Source: a virus
Virus record (IMG/VR): IMGVR_UViG_3300045922_000337
Coordinates: 1-40,521 of that record
Strand: one strand, 5' to 3'
DNA: 40,521 bases
The notes under the pieces were generated by a model. That model ran no database searches, was not told where the DNA came from, and was given only the letters and a program-made list of their open reading frames with translations. This document shows positions 38,467-40,521 of this stretch, in pieces (position 1 is the stretch's first letter; each line of letters begins with the position of its first letter). The translations under genes and the position numbers were made by a program.

Positions 38467-38867
38467 CCGAAGTGCATTATTCTGTACCATCTGTATCAAG
38501 CGAAACAGGTGTAAAATCGAAGCCGTTGGGCTTATCAGGTGGGGCAACTCGGGAAGAGTTGCTTGATATTCTGACGGCGGATATGTCCGGTGGGCGGTAT
38601 GCGATTGCTTGCGGAAAGCCGTGGTTGACTCATACCGAAGCTGAAGCGGGTGTAGCCCGTCCCGTGAGTGGCGAAGCGTTCTGTGTGACTTGTCCTAAGT
38701 GCCAACAGGATATCCGTTGGAAAACGGCTATGCACACTTGGGTAATGGGTGTTGAGAACCCCATGAATCTACCTCCTAACATGAAACGAGCTTATGTCCA
38801 CTGGCTTACCAATTTCAGTGATTTCAAGCCCGAACCTAACCCAGAAGACGCTCTTCAAGCCACATGA
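38463..38867 (+). CDS. Small protein with zinc knuckle
   Basis: A 134-residue protein; ATG overlaps the preceding stop (ATGA). FCVTCPKCQQDIRW is a CxxC zinc knuckle, followed by aromatic helices (KTAMHTWVMGVENPMNLPPN). No family is recognised. It is coupled at its end to the next gene (ATGA), in the connector-tail operon. Confidence 0.5.
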   Translation: MTEVHYSVPSVSSETGVKSKPLGLSGGATREELLDILTADMSGGRYAIACGKPWLTHTEAEAGVARPVSGEAFCVTCPKCQQDIRWKTAMHTWVMGVENPMNLPPNMKRAYVHWLTNFSDFKPEPNPEDALQAT

Positions 38868-39283
38868 TCCTTCCTGAATTCCGACCAACCGAACTTGATG
38901 ATCGACGGGAGATATTCCGGTTGCTGGAATTGCTTTCTCCGCAAGCCCGAAGAGTCTGGTTAGAGTGGTGTTGTGAGTTTGCTAGTCGAGGGCATCCCCC
39001 TGTTTTTGTAACCCGTTTTGGAGGCACGGCTAACGAGGCTTATCTCGATGCCATGACTATCATCGGGCAAGGGGAATTGACACTCGAAGTTGCAGGCGGA
39101 ATGGCAGTCGAACTCGTGAAAGCCTTCGAGAAAGGGGAAAAACATGGCATTGGGCACATTCGCAGCCGGGGCTTACTCGGGAACCTACACCCCTCCATCG
39201 GGATCGGTACTTCCTCTGGGCATCACCCAATCGGGTTACACGCTGTCATGGAAAAACCACCAACGAGCGATTGCAGGGAGTGA
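38864..39283 (+). CDS. Small protein overlapping the tail tube gene
   Basis: A 139-residue frame whose first 93 codons look real (YLDAMTIIGQGELTLEVAGG, then AVELVKAFEKGE). The last 46 codons overlap the next gene out of frame and look like a shadow of it. Either the C-terminus is overprinted or a nearby frameshift hides the true stop. No family is recognised; in the tail operon it could be a tube chaperone or terminator. Confidence 0.5.
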   Translation: MILPEFRPTELDDRREIFRLLELLSPQARRVWLEWCCEFASRGHPPVFVTRFGGTANEAYLDAMTIIGQGELTLEVAGGMAVELVKAFEKGEKHGIGHIRSRGLLGNLHPSIGIGTSSGHHPIGLHAVMEKPPTSDCRE

Positions 39284-39662
39284 TGTCTACGGAGACTCCA
39301 CCGTAGACAAGGTAGATCGAGGACTCGATGTCTTTCTGTCTGCGGTCTTCTGGGAACGCAAAGCGGGGCCCATGGCTATCGTCTCCCCCTTCAATCAAAT
39401 GGCAGCCAACGGTGCTGTGAATATCGATATGGGGATCCGTGGGAAGCTTGCCACAGAAACGGCAGGCCAAGTGGTTCTCACGGTCACGGCAGGAACCCCC
39501 AGTGCGACAAACGGGCCTGCAACTTTGACTTTGCCGCTGGTGCGATTGAGTGACGGGCTAACGAGCTTCGTGTTTGACTCGGCACATCAAACGATCCCGT
39601 TCGATGGACAGGTTTTCCCATACGCTGCGAGCTCAAATACTCGCTTCGGCGTAGGGACGTAA
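39144..39662 (+). CDS. Putative major tail tube protein
   Basis: A 172-residue beta-rich protein with AAAGGGG before the ATG. Strands GVYSGTYTPPSGSV-like at the start and VVLTVTAGTPSATNGPATLT, ending with a beta hairpin (VFPYAASSNTRFG), suit a tail tube monomer of the gpV/Hcp-fold type. Size and place downstream of connectors fit. It is followed by an inverted repeat. No strict family match is claimed. Confidence 0.5.
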   Translation: MALGTFAAGAYSGTYTPPSGSVLPLGITQSGYTLSWKNHQRAIAGSDVYGDSTVDKVDRGLDVFLSAVFWERKAGPMAIVSPFNQMAANGAVNIDMGIRGKLATETAGQVVLTVTAGTPSATNGPATLTLPLVRLSDGLTSFVFDSAHQTIPFDGQVFPYAASSNTRFGVGT

Positions 39663-39691
39663 TTTTTACATTTTCCTTGGTTTACTTCTTG

Positions 39692-39718
39692 GATACTGCT
39701 GGATATGTGTACAGTATC
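39692..39718 (+). promoter_or_regulatory. Inverted repeat upstream of small gene
   Basis: GATACTG (39692-39698) and CAGTATC (39712-39718) are exact inverted repeats with a 13-nt loop. They lie 22 bp before the ATG at 39740 and just before its ribosome site TAGGAG. An operator or a leader hairpin is possible. Confidence 0.5.
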
Positions 39719-39739
39719 AACCTCTAGGAGTGTACCACA

Positions 39740-40057
39740 ATGGATCCGTTTTCCAACCAACCCCTCATTGTTCGCTATGTTCCCGTTCGTATGGCAGATA
39801 ACGGGATGAAAGGCCCGTATGTGATGGACGCCGATGGCTTTCCACACGTCCTGCAGAACACCGGCCCGATGGAACTCGTCGGGAACAAAATCGGTTATCT
39901 TTGTTGTTTTGCGGTAGAGCTTCGATCCGTCGGAGATCGGCATCTCGTGCAATTCTTCGACGGGACGCAATGCTGGGTTACCCCATTTGACCAATGGGTT
40001 CACGTTCCCGATGTCTTACCCAAATGGGTGAACCGCCTCCTTTCTCTCGCAGCGTAA
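39740..40057 (+). CDS. Small protein, unknown
   Basis: A 105-residue protein with TAGGAG as ribosome site. It is beta-rich with Trp near the end (CWVTPFDQWVHVPDVLPKWV) and no membrane segment. No family is recognised. It lies between the tail tube candidate and the gene before the portal. Confidence 0.5.
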   Translation: MDPFSNQPLIVRYVPVRMADNGMKGPYVMDADGFPHVLQNTGPMELVGNKIGYLCCFAVELRSVGDRHLVQFFDGTQCWVTPFDQWVHVPDVLPKWVNRLLSLAA

Positions 40058-40116
40058 AGCTATGCAAGGTATCGCTTTACTCGCTTCGGAGTTACCTGTC
40101 GATTTTCTGAGCCGAG

Positions 40117-40347
40117 ATGCCATCATTCGACGGACACATCTTCGGGGGGACTTGCGAGAGAAAAGAGATTGTTGCAATTCACGTAAACGATCAAGGAAAT
40201 TCGCTTATTGTGGATCACGCACTTCGAGGTTTTGGGGTAAATGCTGTTGGGTGGTGGATCGACTGTATTGGAATCCTACCATTTAAGGGGCCATACGAGA
40301 GTCTGGAAAAGTGCCATGAAATGGTCACTCATCCGCTCGAAGGTTAA
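40117..40347 (+). CDS. Small protein before the portal gene
   Basis: A 76-residue product starting at the first ATG after an in-frame stop. It carries EIVAIHVNDQGNSLIVDHAL and RGFGVNAVGWWIDCIG. The upstream ribosome site is weak. Its stop is repeated at 24-26 across the circular join. No family is recognised. Confidence 0.5.
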   Translation: MPSFDGHIFGGTCERKEIVAIHVNDQGNSLIVDHALRGFGVNAVGWWIDCIGILPFKGPYESLEKCHEMVTHPLEG

Positions 40348-40350
40348 TTG

Positions 40351-40379
40351 CCCCACCCCGCTGTTATCTTCGGGGCATG
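40351..40379 (+). promoter_or_regulatory. Second copy of portal promoter (redundant end)
   Basis: Identical to the promoter at 30-58, present again because of the terminal redundancy. The -10 is TATCTT at 40365-40370 and the ATG is at 40377. Confidence 0.6.
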
Positions 40380-40521
40380 GCCGATCTTAACCCAAACATG
40401 GCCCCCACCCCTGACTCGCCACGAGTGATGGCAGGTCGCACCACGGACGACCCTGCATACACGCCACCCGCGAATGCTCGCGAAATCGAAGATGCTCTCT
40501 TTCGAGAGGTTGTCATCGACT
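40377..40521 (+). CDS. Portal gene, 5' fragment (redundant end)
   Basis: The first 48 codons of the portal gene at 56-1555, cut by the end of the contig. The only difference is A at 40394 in place of G at 73, which changes codon 6 from Glu-type CCG context: at 71-73 the codon is CCG (Pro) and here CCA (Pro), so the change is silent. Confidence 0.85.
   Translation, partial: MADLNPNMAPTPDSPRVMAGRTTDDPAYTPPANAREIEDALFREVVID

Noticed and set aside
1-40521. CRISPR array, insertion sequence or transposase, integrase, rRNA genes
   Set aside because: Looked for and not seen. The only tandem repeats are the 14-bp repeat at 4041 and short codon repeats within genes.

Overview
The window is one complete tailed-phage genome opened as a circle. 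Positions 1-200 recur at 40322-40521 with a single mismatch (G at 73, A at 40394), so the unit is about 40,321 bp. It carries terminase, portal, protease/scaffold, major capsid, tail chaperone and tail-collar genes, a recombination set, and no recognisable integrase. The host is not stated. Several genes look like those of Planctomycetes (secreted protein with a proline-rich linker, papain-type peptidase with a membrane anchor, cysteine-rich glycosyltransferase-like protein), so a planctomycete host is my best but unproven guess.

Layout: (1) 56-15134, plus strand: portal, ParB-like head gene, tail/baseplate genes, tail collar fibre, then a glycosyltransferase-like / 2OG-oxygenase / methyltransferase cassette, a zinc-finger plus AP2-like gene, and a block of secreted, lipoprotein and membrane genes around a C1 peptidase that may serve lysis or the host envelope. 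(2) 15247-22571, minus strand: early genes for RusA-like resolvase, DUF3987 protein, YqaJ exonuclease and Sak4-like ATPase, interspersed with four RNA elements that have a tRNA-like acceptor stem and T arm but no normal anticodon arm. (3) 22572-24120: control region with sigma70-like promoters, palindromic operators, a five-codon leader peptide, an attenuator-like hairpin and two ribbon-helix-helix genes. (4) 24155-26570: a large structural gene and the tail chaperone pair with a textbook -1 frameshift signal. (5) 26573-28426, minus strand: a tape-measure-like gene and small genes. (6) 28513-29206: a nested perfect inverted repeat around an AT-rich core, probably a replication origin. (7) 29270-40347, plus strand: TerS, TerL, beta-rich protein, KTSC protein, protease/scaffold, decoration protein, capsid, connectors and tail genes, running on into the portal across the join.

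Most striking at system scale is a recurring phage promoter: a C-rich box, about 13 bp, then TTATCTT or TTAATTT. At five genes the -10 hexamer ends exactly 6 nt before the ATG, so these messages should be leaderless; two further copies feed messages with a Shine-Dalgarno leader. Many other genes overlap by ATGA, GTGA or TGATG and are probably translationally coupled.
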